Assembly (NCBI RefSeq): GCF_000374925.1
Contig: NZ_KB895552.1
Location: 59,799 to 123,798, forward strand
Reading direction: 5' to 3'
From: Arthrobacter sp. 131MFCol6.1
GTDB lineage: Bacteria; Actinomycetota; Actinomycetes; Actinomycetales; Micrococcaceae
DNA length: 64,000 nucleotides
The notes beneath the pieces are model-generated. The model saw only the letters and a list, made by a program, of their open reading frames with translations, had not been told where the DNA came from and did no database searches. Shown piece after piece: positions 63,848-64,000 of this stretch. Position numbers and translations under genes: made by a program. Each line of letters starts with the position of its first letter. Position 1 is the first letter of the stretch.

Positions 63848-64000
63848 ATGTTTGAGCGTACAAGCGTCGGCCTGGATGTCCATGCCCGTTCTGTTGCCGG
63901 ATGCGCCCTGGACGCGCAGACCGGCGAGATCATTCCGCACCGGATGTCCCCGGATTATGCCGAGATTCTTGCCTGGATCGTGTCCCTCCCGGCCCCGGTG
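63848..64000 (+). mobile_element. IS110-family transposase gene, 5' part only
   Basis: The window ends 51 codons into a frame starting at 63848. The start MFERTSVGLDVHARSVAGCALD, with the first catalytic Asp of the DEDD RuvC-like domain in GLDVHARS, is typical of IS110-family transposases. The rest lies outside, so intactness cannot be judged. It is inserted downstream of parB, near the origin. Confidence 0.88.

Overview
This window is high-GC actinobacterial chromosome, most likely Arthrobacter, Pseudarthrobacter or a close Micrococcaceae relative. The evidence is the order rpmH-dnaA-dnaN-gnd-recF-dciA-gyrB-gyrA, the pstP-rodA-pbpA-pknA-pknB cluster, crgA, a class E sortase, DUF3566, DLW-39 and an actinobacterial-type urease operon. 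It covers the replication-origin neighbourhood plus about 35 kb of metabolic DNA on one side.

Layout. 1-7.3 kb (+): an alpha-galactoside operon with the end of one ABC permease, a second permease, a lipoprotein binding protein, a GH36 alpha-galactosidase, galT and galK. This takes an imported galactoside to galactose 1-phosphate and UDP-galactose; no galE is seen. 7.4-12.8 kb (-): a complete urease operon ureA-B-C-E-F-G-D with repeats inside it. 12.9-20.3 kb: mixed small genes (DUF6221, lipoprotein, peptidase S51-like, DHFR-like reductase, a LysR effector domain paired with DUF5997, flavin reductase, VOC protein, F420/NADP oxidoreductase-like protein, PPOX-fold protein). 20.4-25.2 kb: an amine catabolism unit (flavin amine oxidase, universal stress protein, APC permease) divergent from a TetR regulator, with a clear palindromic operator between them. 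25.4 kb: tRNA-Leu(CAG).

25.9-35.6 kb (+): the cell-wall growth and division signalling cluster fhaA-fhaB-pstP-rodA-pbpA-pknA-pknB; six of its seven genes overlap or nearly touch. 35.7-38.4 kb: glutamine amidotransferase, a tiny membrane protein, sortase E, crgA and tag. 38.4-39.5 kb: about 1.1 kb of noncoding DNA between two convergent genes, packed with DnaA boxes. 39.5-45.9 kb: rhomboid protease, cyclophilin, an Ala-rich membrane protein, a glycosyltransferase, an EamA exporter, a cupin, tRNA-Ala, DLW-39, tRNA-Ile and DUF3566. 45.9-57.1 kb (-): gyrA, gyrB, dciA, recF, gnd, dnaN, the conventional oriC, and dnaA. 57.6-63.3 kb (+): rpmH, rnpA, yidD, yidC, jag, rsmG, parA, parB, with two perfect parS sites. 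The window ends inside the 5' part of an IS110-family transposase gene whose leader folds into a long hairpin.

The most interesting signal is the 38.4-39.5 kb locus. It has five perfect TTATCCACA boxes, several near-perfect ones and a duplicated 35-bp unit. It lies about 16 kb from dnaA, and no gene starts from it. It could be an additional or alternative origin element, or a DnaA titration/reactivation site. Other observations worth a look are a parS site that forms the core of the parB terminator, a candidate bridge-RNA leader at the IS110 end, and in-frame or palindromic repeats scattered in the urease operon.
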